NCBI GenBank assembly: GCA_014529385.2
Contig: CM043956.1
Span: 87,473,721 to 87,537,720 of the forward strand
Origin: Adiantum capillus-veneris
Lineage: Eukaryota > Streptophyta > Polypodiopsida > Polypodiales > Pteridaceae
Direction: 5' to 3'
Length of the DNA: 64,000 nucleotides
Shown: positions 1 through 10,974 of the stretch, piece by piece
Numbering within the stretch: the stretch's first letter is position 1
How the letters are laid out: every line of letters begins with the position of its first letter
The notes under the pieces: model-generated
Seen by the model: only the letters and a program-made list of their open reading frames with translations
Told to the model about the DNA's origin: nothing
Database searches by the model: none
Translations under genes and position numbers: made by a program

Positions 1-448
1 GTGTGCGGGGCAGCTTGTAGGGAACCACAGCGTTTATTCCCTCTTTTGAACAATAAAGAAATACCGAAAGGGGCACCTAAGTTAGGGGCCAATCTGGTGT
101 CGGTCTACTCATACAGGTGCAATCTAGCAGCCTGTATCCCTCTCCCCTTTGTTGTGTCTTGAAAGTACAGGTAAAGTGGATGACAAATTAAATGGGTGAA
201 AGCAACTAAGGTTTAAGTTAAAGTCTACCGTCCTTTTTGGATTGAACAGGCCGGTTTCATGGTTCCATCGCCAGGAGTAAATCACTTTTTCCCATAGAAG
301 TGAGCCTTGGTCAGGTTGGGTTTGAAGACACAGGGGATCATAGACCAGACACGGGGAATTGTAATTATGGCTGACAGACCAGATGATGTGACTGAAGAGG
401 TTTCCTCTTCAGAGGGTCAACAGACACATGAAGTGGGTGAGTCCTCAA
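1..448. other. Unclassified left edge
   Basis: No recognisable gene. An ATG at 367 opens a 28-codon acidic reading frame (starting MADRPDDVTEE) that ends in a stop at 451-453, just inside the hAT left end. It could be the start of a retroelement gag cut by the hAT, or chance. If the PIG-T gene at 4.2-6.4 kb is complete in the genome, this stretch would be intron or further 3' sequence of that gene, but I see no PIG-T C-terminal exon in it. Confidence 0.3.
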
Positions 449-454
449 CATAGT

Positions 455-655
455 TACAGGGGACGGGGGGGACGGGCCCTAGGGCCGGGGAACGGCCGTA
501 ACCGGGCCGGGAACGGCTGGGAACGCCGAGGGACGGACGAAAAACGGGCCGGACGGGCGGGTCGCAGGGGGGACGGACCGGGGACGGCCGAGGCCGGACC
601 GGGGTCGGACGGACCGGACAGGGACGGCAGGGGTCGGCCGGGGTCGGATTCAAAA
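455..655. repeat. G-rich 5' subterminal region of the hAT
   Basis: About 200 bp with repeated GGGACGG, GGGAACGG and GGGGTCGG blocks on the plus strand. The complementary C-rich blocks occur near the right end at 3526-3600, so the two regions form an inverted subterminal repeat. hAT transposases are known to bind clustered short subterminal motifs. The reading frames through this block are low-complexity Gly/Arg/Pro and are not genes. Confidence 0.75.
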
Positions 656-735
656 AAGTGACCGTTTTTGACCGTTTGCAACGGCTCTGTGCAGCCCCAA
701 CTGCCATATTTTTTAAGCCTTGGCCCTTGGGAGGC

Positions 736-742
736 TATAAAA
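736..742 (+). promoter_or_regulatory. TATA box of the hAT transposase
   Basis: TATAAAA inside gaggctataaaaggctccc, about 240 bp upstream of the transposase ATG at 981. The spacing leaves a roughly 200-bp pyrimidine-rich 5' UTR. Confidence 0.65.
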
Positions 743-786
743 GGCTCCCTTGGGCCTCTTAATACTCATAGTCTCAATGCTCAATG

Positions 787-852
787 CTCATTCCATTTCC
801 CTCAAGCTCAAGGCTCAAGCTCATTCCATTTCCCTCAAGCTCAAGGCTCAAG
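787..852 (+). repeat. 33-bp tandem duplication in the hAT 5' UTR
   Basis: Two adjacent copies (787-819 and 820-852) of a CT-rich 33-mer beginning ctcattccatttccctcaag. They lie between the TATA box and the start codon. Confidence 0.8.
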
Positions 853-980
853 TTTGAACTTTGAAGCTCTCCTCTCCCTCTTCTACCCACTTTGAAGCTC
901 TCCTTTACTCTCTCTCCACACAAGCTCTCCTCTAACTCTTCTAACTTCTAAGCTCTACTCTCTCGAGTCTCTCCACCATC

Positions 981-3206
981 ATGTCATCTCAAGCCAACTC
1001 CACTTCTCAAGCCGCTTCTTCTCGAAGGAGGCCCGCCGTGCAAACGTGGTCGTGGTGGGATGAAGTCGACTTTAGCTCGCGTGGCAAAGGTGGCGGTGCA
1101 AGACCATGGACGTGCAAGCTATGTCCATACAAGAGATCGGGTGGTTCAAACAAAGTGCGAGCCCATCTTCTTCATGAACCCGGTCACGAGGTGAAGTTTT
1201 GCCCTCATGTAGCTCCCGAGAAGAGGTTGGATCTTCTTGAGAAACTCACGGTGTATGAGGTTGCGGAAGCGGCCAAGAGGGGCCGTTTTGTTGTCGTTGA
1301 TCCCTCCGCCACGGCGACACCGCGAGAGCAAAGGGAAGCCAACCTTGACGACATCTCTCGAACCTTCAAGAGCCATGGATCTACACCGTCCTCTTCCCTT
1401 CCGCATCGCCAAACCACTCTCAACGAAAATTGGAATCCTAAATTGAAGGAAGAGGTAGATAGGTCGGTTGCCCGATTCTTCTTCCACGACCACATTGCCT
1501 TCCATGCTTCGCAGTGAGTTTCCCTTGGCATATGCACATTGCAATCTTCCATTTTGTATTCATAATGGGTTATAATTTCTCGACTCTCCATACTAACGCA
1601 ACATGCTCTATTTTGTGTGGATAGGTCTCCATACTTTCGAACCATGGTTACGAAAATAGGGGAATATGGCTCCTCTTATGTGCCACCTTCATCGGAGAGG
1701 CTTCGCACCACCCTTCTTGACAAAGAGAAGCTTATCGTGGAGCAAGCGGCCCAAGCAACAAAGGATTTGTGGGAGACCAATGGCGTCTCTCTTCTTGTAG
1801 ATGGATGGAGCGACACCTGCAAGCGGTCCATCCACGGGGTGGTGGCCTACTCTCGGGGGGAGATGTACTTTGTGGAGTCACATGATGCATCCGATAGTGG
1901 CAAGGCCGCCGAGATGCTTGCTGCGGAGTGGACAAGCACCATAGAGATCACCGGCCCGGAGAATGTCCTTTGTATGGTTGCAGATGGAGAGGCGTCAAAT
2001 AGGGCAGCCGGAGCTATCATTGAGGGCATGTATCCCAGCATCCATGTCACATTTTGCATGGCGCATTGCCTCAATAACCTCCTCAAGGACATGGGGAACT
2101 TGTCATGGATTTCACCCACCATCGGTGACACCTCATTAATTGTCTCCTTTGTGCTCAACCATCAAAAAGTGCGCCATGAATTCTCAAAGAGGAGCCAGTT
2201 GTCTTTGCTCAAATATTCAGAGACAAGATTTGCATTCAATTGGCTTATGCTAGGCCGCTTGTCTACATGTGGCGGAGCCTTAAGGGGCCTCTTTCTCAGT
2301 GATGAGTTCCAGGCCATGCCGGAGTCTACATCAGCAGTAGGATTGAAATGCCGAGAATGGGCCGACGACGCCGCTTGGTGGGAGGAGGTGAAGACTCTTG
2401 ACGCCATGGTCAAGCCTATTCTACACCTACTTCGAGTGGTGGATGGCTTGCAGCCATGCATTGGCAAAGTCTATGAAGCCATGGATCGGATGATAGAGGC
2501 ACTTGAGAAGCTTGTGCCTGACCCTGTTCAGTATGCGGAGATTCATGGCTTGTGTGAGTCGAGGTGGAATGGATACTACTCTCCACTTCATGCGGCAGCT
2601 TCTGTGCTTGACCCTGAGTTTCAAGGAAGGAGTCAAGAGACCGACAAGGAGGTGAGCAAAGGATGGCGGCTTGCATTGGAGCGCCTTGAGCCTAGCAGTG
2701 ACATTAGGCGCAAGATTAGAGACGAGCTACTCAACTACAGGCAAAAGAAGGGCTCCTATGGATGTGTAGATGCACAGCTTGATCGCAACAAGATTGGCTC
2801 GGTTTTGTGGTGGGAGGACTATGGAGGAGATGGCCCACATTTGCAGCGCTTGGCTGTTCGTGTCCTTAGCCAAGCATGTACCACTAGTTGCTTGGAGCAA
2901 CTATGGAGTGTGTACAGCCACATTGCCTCTAAGAAGAGGAATCGCCTTGGCGTTCAGAGGGCCAATGATTTGGTGTTTGTGAGCGCTAACTTGCGCATGC
3001 TTGCCAAGAGCATCACACACAAGGCAGATCCTTTCACTGAGTGGGAGATGGCACAAGAGAATCCATCTATGGCCGATACTCTTTTGGAGGAGCTAGAGGA
3101 GGATTTCGAGCCTCAATGCGAGCCTCCCGAGCCGGAGCCCTCATACGTTGCTGACGACCTCGACTACGACGACGATGTGGAGATTCAGCAGGCGAGCACT
3201 TCTTGA
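981..3206 (+). CDS. hAT transposase (BED zinc finger, DDE, hAT dimerisation), two exons
   Basis: Two exons, 981-1513 and 1625-3206, give 704 codons plus stop. Exon 1 holds a BED-type zinc finger around residues 22-72: an aromatic WSWWDEVDF stretch, then CKLCPYK with a downstream His pair (HLLHEPGH). Exon 2 holds the hAT catalytic region: LLVDGWSD carries the first acidic residue, the VADGEAS block and CMAHCLNNLL follow, and WWEDYG with LSQACTTSCLEQLWS marks the C-terminal dimerisation domain. The tail is acidic. The intron has a GT donor (CA|GTGAGT) and an AG acceptor, and splicing restores the family motif SPYFR. Splicing is inferred. No internal stops or frameshifts are seen, so it could encode a full protein and supply transposase to shorter relatives. 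Domestication is less likely because the terminal repeats are still present. Confidence 0.9.
1514..1624 (+). other. Intron of the hAT transposase
   Basis: 111 bp from GTGAGT to GGATAG. It is T-rich before the acceptor. Removing it joins two reading frames in phase and recreates a conserved hAT motif across the junction, which supports the boundaries. Confidence 0.8.
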
Positions 3207-3611
3207 GTTTGATGATCATTGATCACTCGACTCTCGAGTCTAGACTCTTGAGTCTACGACTCTACCTACTACATAGCCCTTTGTACTTTTTGTTATCCTT
3301 GAGGCCTCAAGCTTGTCCTAAGTCCTTTAGGCTTTTTGACTCTTGAGCCCTTGTGGCATGCACTTCTCATTTTGTATCCATCGATCATCGATGTTTTATT
3401 AGCACATTTCAGCCTATATGACTCGTGTTCTTTGGTCTATTTAGTGTAAATTTATGGTCAAAGTGATGCTCTATGTGTGTGGCATGTGTGTAGGTCAAAA
3501 AATGCCAAAAAAACTCTTTTTTTTTTTGCCGTTCCGACCCCGTCCCTGTTTCCTGACTTTTGCCGTCCCGACCCCGTTCCCGACCCCGACCCGCCGTCCC
3601 ATGTAACTATG

Positions 3612-4226
3612 GTCACATGGCACCGTAATTCAAAATGGCCTCTCCTTTTTCTCAGAAAGAATACAACGAAGTAGGTACATTACAATGTAGCTACCACGCA
3701 GCACTTCTATAAAAAGCTCTAAACTGATACGGCGATACGTTCACTATGCAAATCGGTGGGAAAGACAATAAAGTATGTGGTGATTGACCTACATTCGTCA
3801 GAAATGAGCACACAGTACAATAATGAAATTGCCTTGGTAGAGTTTACGGCCACCTTAACAAAAATGCAAGAAACTGCAAGACATTTTTGGAAAATTATAG
3901 ACATTGGAGCTCCTAAAACTTCCATGACGAAGGAGTCTAAGACAGGATCTTCAGCATACACCTTTAAAATGTTGGATAGAAAATAAAAAGATTCATTAGT
4001 GTCTGCATACAACAAAGTGGACCAAAACACAATGACATGGAATATAAACAAAATAGAAGTCCTAATCTTCTTGAACGGAAAGCTTTCAGCACAATAGTGT
4101 GCAATGTGAAGCAGTAGTGACAAGGAACTAGTTTCTAAAGAAAACCAAATTTCCAGGCGCAATGGTGTTTTTTTTTTTTGCAAGGGGGTGTTCGGGGGGG
4201 GGGAAGGGGAGAGAGGGAGAGAGAAC
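3612..4226 (-). other. Presumed PIG-T intron sequence (right flank of the hAT)
   Basis: The PIG-T frame ends at a GT donor at 4226-4225, and no homologous continuation is visible to the left. The stretch holds a T13 tract next to a G-rich run (4168-4202) and a 76-codon plus-strand frame at 3756-3986 with no family I recognise. I treat it as intron or transposon debris. Confidence 0.5.
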
Positions 4227-6414
4227 CTTATCAAACTCCGTGATGATCGTTATTACGCTTGCATTGTAAGGAATTATAAGCTCCATCTCCATGACACCAG
4301 GAGACTTTCTATCCTCGGAAGGAACCACTTGCATCCATCTGACCACTTCCCAAAATGATTTTGGTTGCTCATCAATCAGAACTTGCAAAGTATGAAAGTA
4401 CAAGCGAATATACCATGGAACAACTTGAAATAGTGTCACAGTGATCATGTCTGCTCTTGTCAAGGATTCACTTTCACTTGATTTCTTCCACTGCAACCCC
4501 ATCAAGTGTCCAGTCGGCGAATGATTTGACTTCAAAACCAATGCAATGGCCCCCCTCGCATTGCCACTTCCAACTAAAAAACGTGTAGCTCGAAAAGGGC
4601 CCCGAACAGGTGACCAAGTCATGGGCACTTTCCAAGTCAGACCTACATTCAGAGAGTGATGCCTCCCGTGCTTGGGAATAGCGAAAGTAACTAGTACACC
4701 ATTTCCAGAGGCTGCCCCTTCCAAAGAAAGGCTTGAAGGCGTCCCGGTCACCTTGAAAATGTCATTTTCTTTCAAAATTGAGAGTGAGAGAGGCCCAGTA
4801 TCTTTAATCACATCTGCTGAACAATCCAATAAGTCAAATTCATTGCTAGAACTCTTTCCATCTAGCACGCAAAAGTTCCTTCTTTTAATCCCAATCCCTG
4901 ACTGCTCCAATTTTTCAACTAAAGGTGCTTCAAATTCCAGGAAAATAGCACTGGATTTAGCAAGCAAGCATCGCCCTGTTAGGTGTCTCCCAAATAGAGA
5001 GGAAAGGGACCAGCTAGGTTGCAGCCTTTGCTTCACATCACCAGGTATTGGAGTTTCAGATGGAGCAATCACAAGGGTCAATGTCTGCTGTAGAAGAGTT
5101 CCCTTCTGATTGCCCACCCCTCGATGCTCTTCAAAGTCATAACACCTAATATAAAGGCGTAAAGAATGATACAAGCCTTTGTAAATAGTGGGTCTGTCAA
5201 GAAGTGCAGCAAGCCCAGCCTTGTCTCTGCATGGAAGCAATTTCAGCCAAGGCGTGAGGTTTTCTGTGCAAACTGCTTCTCTGGGCAATGCCCCATACCT
5301 TACTCGACCTTGACGAAGAAATTCTCCGGCTTTAAGCTTTCTTTCTCCCTTTGTTTCTTGTTTGACGGACTCATCTAGGCTCACTGCTGAGGTTTTCCTC
5401 TCCATGCCATAATCGGAAAAAAATGTGTGTGCCGGTTTTGCAACCATAACAGTAGACTCTAGAAAATTGAGTGATGCACAGAAGAGCCCAGACAAGGCAT
5501 GGGTCAAATTTCCCCATGTTGCATCAGTTTGATCATCTGGCACTGCAAAGGTTGCCCATAATTCTACACCAGCAGGTTTTGCATGCAGCCTTGTTAGAGG
5601 ATCCACACCTCCCCACTTGTTGTAGTTCCACCTGCCTTGTGTAAAAGATAACTCCATTTCCTGGATGCGAAATTTTTGGACCTGCAAGATAGCTAAAAAC
5701 AATGTAATTGTAGCTGAAGTTTGGGTTCTGTAAAATGGGGCTCCAGAATTTAATTGCCCCAATTTTGTGCCATGCAGTGCAGCAAACCATCTCATCAATG
5801 TCTTCATATTCATCTTGAATAGCATAAATAAGCCAGCTGTGGATGATGTTAGTAGAACAGAGACTTCCCGTTGAATCAAGTTAGCAGTCCATATAACATC
5901 GGCTTAAGCAATGCGATTATACTGAATGCACATTTAAGGCAGCAGATGAGTAATACATGGCACAACTACAAGATAACAGAAGCTTGTTGAGTAAGCCACA
6001 GGCATGGCAATGCCATCACCCTGTGCACAAGAGTAGGATAAACAGAGGCTTGCTAAGCTAATCAAACCCAACAATTAACAGGATAGAGCCTTCAATCCCA
6101 CTTCTCTACCACAGCCATTGTCCAAACAGCAAAAATCAAAACAGATCCAACCCATGAAACACTGATGAAGATGCAAAGGAATAAATAATGTTACTTACAA
6201 GCTGAAAGATGGCCTTTGGAAAGAGGACATGATGGTGTCCATACTGGATGGTGGGTGGCAACTGGTGAGCAAAATGGAAGTGGGCGAGCACGTTGCCATC
6301 TGGAAGAGGCCTCAGAAGCAGCTCCTCTGAGAACTCCTCTTCCTCAGTGTCCTGCGCAGCTACGGCAAGGGCAGACGCCAGCAGTAACAAAGTCACATAA
6401 TGATGCACATGCAT
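4227..6414 (-). CDS. PIGT: GPI transamidase component PIG-T, 5' part (two exons)
   Basis: PIG-T (yeast Gpi16) is a luminal ER subunit of the GPI transamidase that moves proteins onto GPI anchors. Exon 1 (6414-6199) starts with a signal peptide (MHVHHYVTLLLLASALAVAAQ), followed by EELLLRPLPDGNVLAHFHF and LFPKA. Exon 2 (5681-4227) continues with EMELSFTQGRWNY, the hallmark ENLTPWLKLLPC followed by RDKAGL, RPTIYKGLYHSLRLYIR, and ends near IIPYNASVITIITEFDK. The introns are phase 0 with standard GT-AG ends, and exon 1 joined to exon 2 matches the family order. An ATG 12 codons upstream (6450) is possible, but the second Met gives a cleaner signal peptide. About 557 codons are visible. The C-terminal part with the transmembrane helix is not in the window, so this is partial: either later exons lie to the left of base 1, or the gene is truncated. 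Confidence 0.9.
5682..6198 (-). other. PIG-T intron 1
   Basis: 517 bp, donor GTAAGT at 6198-6193 and acceptor TTGCAG ending at 5682. Phase 0: exon 1 ends in codon CTT (6201-6199) and exon 2 begins with GTC at 5681. Confidence 0.85.
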
Positions 6415-6792
6415 CTCTGTTTTTCTTCGTGTTTCAGGCCATTTCGCCAAAGTGAATGTCCATGCTTAGAAGTTTAGATAGTAGGCGAGAGCAGAAATTT
6501 GATAGGCCAAAGTTTGTGACTCCTGTGTTAATTTGTGCGCTTGATCGAAATGAGAAATACATCTAATGGCAATGGCTCTAGAATTGTCAAAAACTTTTTG
6601 GGACATTCCCAAACCGCTAACAAATTACAAGGTTTCAGACAAATTGACCTGGTTATGGCTTCAAAATAAATAATTGTGAGTAAAGATGACATGCACTTAC
6701 GATAAGGCAAATGATCGATGTTCTAAATTAAAGCTAAAGACGCTTATAGGAAAGAGGCAAATGCTTCTTCAAATGTAGATTCGGCAAATGTT

Positions 6793-7002
6793 ATGCAAAA
6801 TGCAGAATTGACCTTTAATACACAATGTCAATATGACCCATTTGTGCATTATGCATGTAGTATAGATTCTGTGAATCATGTGCAGTACATTAATAGTGGT
6901 GCAAACAAGCACATTATCTTTCATTGTGATTTGTTCACTTCTCTTATAAGACTGTCCCTAATGGGATTATTATCACATTTTTCATCAATGCCACCTATCC
7001 AA
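6793..7002 (+). pseudogene. Degenerate Ty1/copia protease remnant
   Basis: A short frame contains HVQYINSGANKHIIFHCDLF, which resembles the copia aspartic-protease site (W-x-x-D-S-G-A-x-x-H) with the catalytic Asp changed to Asn. No LTRs or other domains flank it. Probably a small fossil; the match rests on one motif. Confidence 0.4.
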
Positions 7003-7152
7003 TAAAGGGAGTTGCAAAGATTACGCACTTGCTTGTCAAGACAAGGGTAGGATAGAGTGCTATGTATAGGGGTCTCCTAAAGATAATGGTGAAAAACCCT
7101 AAAAGAGGAAGTGGTTAGTGGAGAAGAACGCATCCATAGTCCTTGGGCATCC

Positions 7153-7204
7153 CATGGGATGGGATCGATGGTGTACGATCTTCGATCAACGTGCACCATC
7201 GATC
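7153..7204. repeat. Palindrome cluster and 11-bp-stem hairpin
   Basis: A perfect palindrome CCCATGGG sits just left of an inverted repeat GATCGATGGTG (7163-7173) / CACCATCGATC (7194-7204) with a 20-base loop that itself contains cgatcttcgatc. Confidence 0.6.
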
Positions 7205-8972
7205 TTTTAAGGGAATCAAATAAAAAGTGCCCCATTGCGACCCTCGACGTTGAACCCACACCATCTCACACATGTGTAACATGGTGGATAGACCAATGAG
7301 GCATTCATGGTTGCACCATAGCCAATAGAAAATTAGGAGTAGATTAGAGAGTGAGCTTAATACACAATATATAATGAAAATAACTTGCTTGATTGATTAG
7401 AATTGGAGAGAATTACAAGCTTTGGATGATGGCCATTTATAGGCTCGATGTGGAGAAGTGCAATCAATGAATGGATGGATATGCACCACAAGTGGAAATG
7501 GCGAGGGTTATGTGAGCTATCCCAAGTAGCATGTGACCATCAAGTGTGTAGCACGTGTTTAGGGAATGGGTAGCATGTGTGAGGCTTTGTAGGTTCCATA
7601 GAAAAAATGTGACCATGCACGTAAAATGGTGCATGCTTGGCTTTTAGGGACTATTCTTAATGTGACACAACTAAGGCTTACCCCAATAGATGCCTCCGTA
7701 AGTTGAAGCTTATACGATTGGGCATGGATTCTGATCAGGGAGTCTAACATGGGTTACATTGGGTAACTACATGGGGCTCATAAAAATGCAATCAGATGCA
7801 AGAAATAGTGTAGGTCTTACGCCCAAACTATATGGTTTGGGGCAGTGTCTAAACACTTACAATGTAGGTCATCATTTTCTTTTGGGAACTTCGTTAGGGC
7901 CTCATCTCCAATGCATTAATTTCCTTGCTTTGGGAATCTAGAGTATTCTAATGATAGTGCACATGTGGGTGCACATGGTTTTATCCGTGTTAGGTATATA
8001 TTCATCATAGAAGCACGCTTTGTGTATATGCATGATAAAGTTGGTGTTTCGGTAATAGAGTGGTCTTACCAATAGATATTGGTAGCATCTATAACCCTTT
8101 ACAATCTCAAGATTAGGTTTAGCATGCATAGAATAAACAATTGCAATTTTCTCTAAGAGCTTTGACAACCCAATTTTTGCATACATTACAATTATTACCA
8201 AAAGCTTAAATGCTTTAACTTGAATCCTCGATGAGCTTGAAGCCTCTTTGATTGCTTGTATTGTATCTCAGCCCTCTTGAATGCTTTGATGTGGTGCTAC
8301 AGATGCTCCTACTTGTTAAATTCTTCTCGGTACTCTATGCTACAGAGCCAGGGTCTTAGTGCCAGATGATCATGCTATGAGGCCAAGTCAGAAAGTAGTG
8401 TGGCCACCTAAGGGGAAAATAGCAAAGCCAAATAGTGGGTTGTTGTGGAAAATTGGGCTTGTCAGGCCAAGGGCCACCCTGGAGGTCAAGGACCGCGGGC
8501 CAAGGACCAGCTGCTAATGGAAAGGTGAGCAACGGCTTTAGGTCAAGATCACATGCAGTAGCATGCAACATGCGTCGTAGAGCATGTTCATGGAATCTGA
8601 TCAATACAGAAAGGGTCGTTAATGACCGCTACAAGCAATTTGATGAGGACTGGGTCCTCAGAAAGGAAATTTCTCAAGTTCCTAAGTTCTACGACATACA
8701 TTACCGTAATTATTGCACGACAAGCACAAGGTGCCTCTGTTCGACAAGTTTTTGTGGCTATTGAGTTGTATCATGCAAAGGCATGGTGCGGACAGCCAAT
8801 CATGAGGTACGACGCTTTTCTATGTTGGCCATGAGAATCTATGAGAGATTGCAACTCGGCAGGAGTACTTCAGAAGGTATGTAATGCCTTTTGTTTTGTT
8901 TGACACATTATTCAAGTATATGCACAAAATATTGCTCCTCCAAAGTGGTCATGAATCAAGGTACAATTTTGT

Positions 8973-9018
8973 AAGTTATCTAGTCGCAGTAAATTAAGTT
9001 ATCTAGTCGCAGTAAATT
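8973..9018. repeat. 23-bp direct duplication
   Basis: Two adjacent perfect copies of a 23-mer beginning aagttatctagtcgcagtaa, at 8973-8995 and 8996-9018. Confidence 0.8.
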
Positions 9019-9619
9019 AAGTACAAGCAAGCCTTGTGGCTTGTAAAGTAACACTATGGCTTATTAGATAGCAGTATTGGCAAGGCCTATTGCTATGCAA
9101 GTTGTCTGCCATTGATGCGGTCAGGCAACGACGAACCCTTGTGTTACCTAGAAATGAGGGAAAGCAAGGCTTTCAGGAGCACGGCTCAATGCATTGGATA
9201 TATAATCACTTCAAAGGTGTTGTAGCTTGCCAGGGAGCATGCAACATAATTATACGAAGCAGTGGTAAACATATTGACATCCACAGCTATGAGATGAATC
9301 CAATGCAATCACCACAAATACATGATGCTATGACTTTCGATGCCAAGGGCACTCGATAGTGTTGGGCAATAGTTGACTCTTGATAGCTAATCTCTAGCTG
9401 CTATCTCTACCAGTATTGGGCAATCTCATGATTCTCAATACGCTGCATGATTTGTCAAGGTCGATTCTCTATAAAATTTTGACACGGTCAATTCTTTTCT
9501 ACTTGGACACATGTGTGTCAACAAGCGTACCTATTTGCTATGAGCATTCAGTGTCAGTTTTGTCTCATCTTACTGATAGACTTCTCAGAAACAAAGCTTC
9601 CCTTTACGACATATGGCAT

Positions 9620-10562
9620 AGCAAGGGGTCCTTCAGTAGCCCAAAGGCTTGCCTGATTCCTATTGGCCAGAAGACTAAGAGGTCCAATGAGAGTTTAATT
9701 GAATTATTTATTTACCTAAAGCTCTCACAAAAGGGGAAAGGGGGACACATGTCACAAGGCTAGCAATTATGCTTCTAAATTGTCATTGGCTAAGCTTTGC
9801 AGGAGCCAATAGGATGTCAACATGAGCAAATAGCAAGAGGGGTCGACCAAGATGAGGGAAAAGGCTGCATTTTACTCTAACTCGTTTCCACACACGCACA
9901 CAACTCATGTGTGCAAGAAGAACTCCATCTCCTTCTCCAAGCATTGAGAAGTAGAGGCCTACACCAACAACTCTTGGCTATGGAATGCAAATCCAACCAA
10001 GATCCAAGCTTCAATGGCATGCTCATCTCCTCTATCATGCTAATTACTAAGCTAAGCTATGCTACTAGAGTGATTATGTGAGGAGAATACTTCTTTCTCA
10101 TAAGATACATCTTCTTCCTCTCAATCTATCCTCATTCCCTGCTAGCTCTCACCATTTTTAAGGTTTGTGAGGTCTTGGGACTGAGGCTAGGGACACTAGG
10201 TGTGTCTTTCAAGCATAATTTGGTGCATGAAGCTTCCATCTTCATTGCACCAGTGAGTTTTGTCAAGGAACACAAGAATTCTATTGTACAAAAGTCTCCT
10301 TTGATGAGGAGAAGCTATAATACAAAGCCTTTATGGAGGGGGGACCGGCTCCATGTAAATATGGTCCTCAACTGTTGTCAATTGTTCTATTCTCTCTCTT
10401 TTTCAAGTATTGTCAATGCCAAATTAGCTAGGTGTAAATTGCTAGGTTTCTTTCTCAAATTAAGTACTCTCTCTATGCTCATTAGGAACTTGTTCTTAAT
10501 GAAATGCTCACTATGTTATCAATTTCCGCTACACACAAGTTATTAGTGCAGTAAATGTTACA
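9620..10562 (+). repeat. E1 5' LTR (left-truncated)
   Basis: Matches 20460-21270 closely, for example around gggacaccacacactagg-like and caccatttttaaggtttgtg blocks, and ends ...tgttaca directly before the primer site. The left limit is where the similarity fades. Confidence 0.75.
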
Positions 10563-10563
10563 T

Positions 10564-10575
10564 TGGTATCAGAGC
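10564..10575 (+). promoter_or_regulatory. Primer-binding site of E1
   Basis: TGGTATCAGAGC, complementary to the 3' end of plant initiator Met-tRNA, two bases after the LTR end. Confidence 0.85.
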
Positions 10576-10974
10576 TATTGGTTTCTCTTTTCTTGCTCAA
10601 GAAGAGAGGTCCTCAAGCTTGCTAAAAATGGTTCATGTTATTAATTGCAAAAGAGTACGTAGAATAGGGATTTTTCATCCTTGAAGCACGCTTGCTTTAT
10701 GATGTTAACGGGGATACCGTCATGAGCTATGGTCTTAATAATGGAGTTCTATCGGGCTTCCCTATGGCTTAATTATTATTGAGCTATTAGAAGCTTGACA
10801 GGAACCGGTGCTATCTTGGCTCTGTTGAACCCTCTCTTCTAACCGTTGCAATTAATAATATTCGAGCCACGAGTATAGATGCTTGAGTGCTTATCTTTGA
10901 AGGTAAAGATGAGTAGCAACTAGGGCTTAAAGTGCCAAAGTACAAGTAAAAATTTACATCTAAAATTTGCTAGT

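Larger units (their letters stand above)
449..3611 (+). mobile_element. hAT-superfamily DNA transposon, complete
   Basis: The ends are inverted repeats: the left end starts CATAGTTACAGGGGACG, and the right end (3594-3611), read on the minus strand, starts CATAGTTACATGGGACG, one mismatch in 17. Between them lies a BED-finger hAT transposase with its own TATA box, 5' UTR and one intron. Both subterminal regions are dense in GGGACGG-type motifs in inverted orientation, as expected for transposase-binding regions of hAT elements. The element is 3,163 bp. I could not find a clear 8-bp target-site duplication: the flanks gtcctcaa and gtcacatg share only the first three bases. The termini may therefore be a few bases off, or the duplication has decayed. 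The position downstream of the last visible PIG-T exon suggests an intronic insertion. Confidence 0.88.
6451..9619. other. Gene-poor spacer upstream of PIG-T
   Basis: About 3.2 kb in which I recognise no host gene. It should contain the PIG-T promoter just above 6414-6450, but no clear TATA box stands out. Small structures inside are listed separately: a copia protease remnant, a palindrome cluster and a 23-bp duplication. Short reading frames such as 8435-8764 have no recognisable domain. Confidence 0.6.

Noticed and set aside
428-681. Overlapping open frames on both strands in the G/C-rich block
   Set aside because: Low-complexity Gly/Arg/Pro translations of the hAT subterminal repeat; no start context or domain.
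441-3619. 8-bp target duplication of the hAT
   Set aside because: The flanking octamers share only three leading bases; the symmetric CATAGTTA/TAACTATG belongs to the terminal inverted repeat, not to a direct duplication.
3756-3986. 76-codon frame between the hAT and PIG-T
   Set aside because: Opposite strand to PIG-T, no family recognised, inside presumed intron; kept only as a remark.
8435-8834. Two overlapping plus-strand frames
   Set aside because: No recognisable domain, no conserved motif, no splice partners found.
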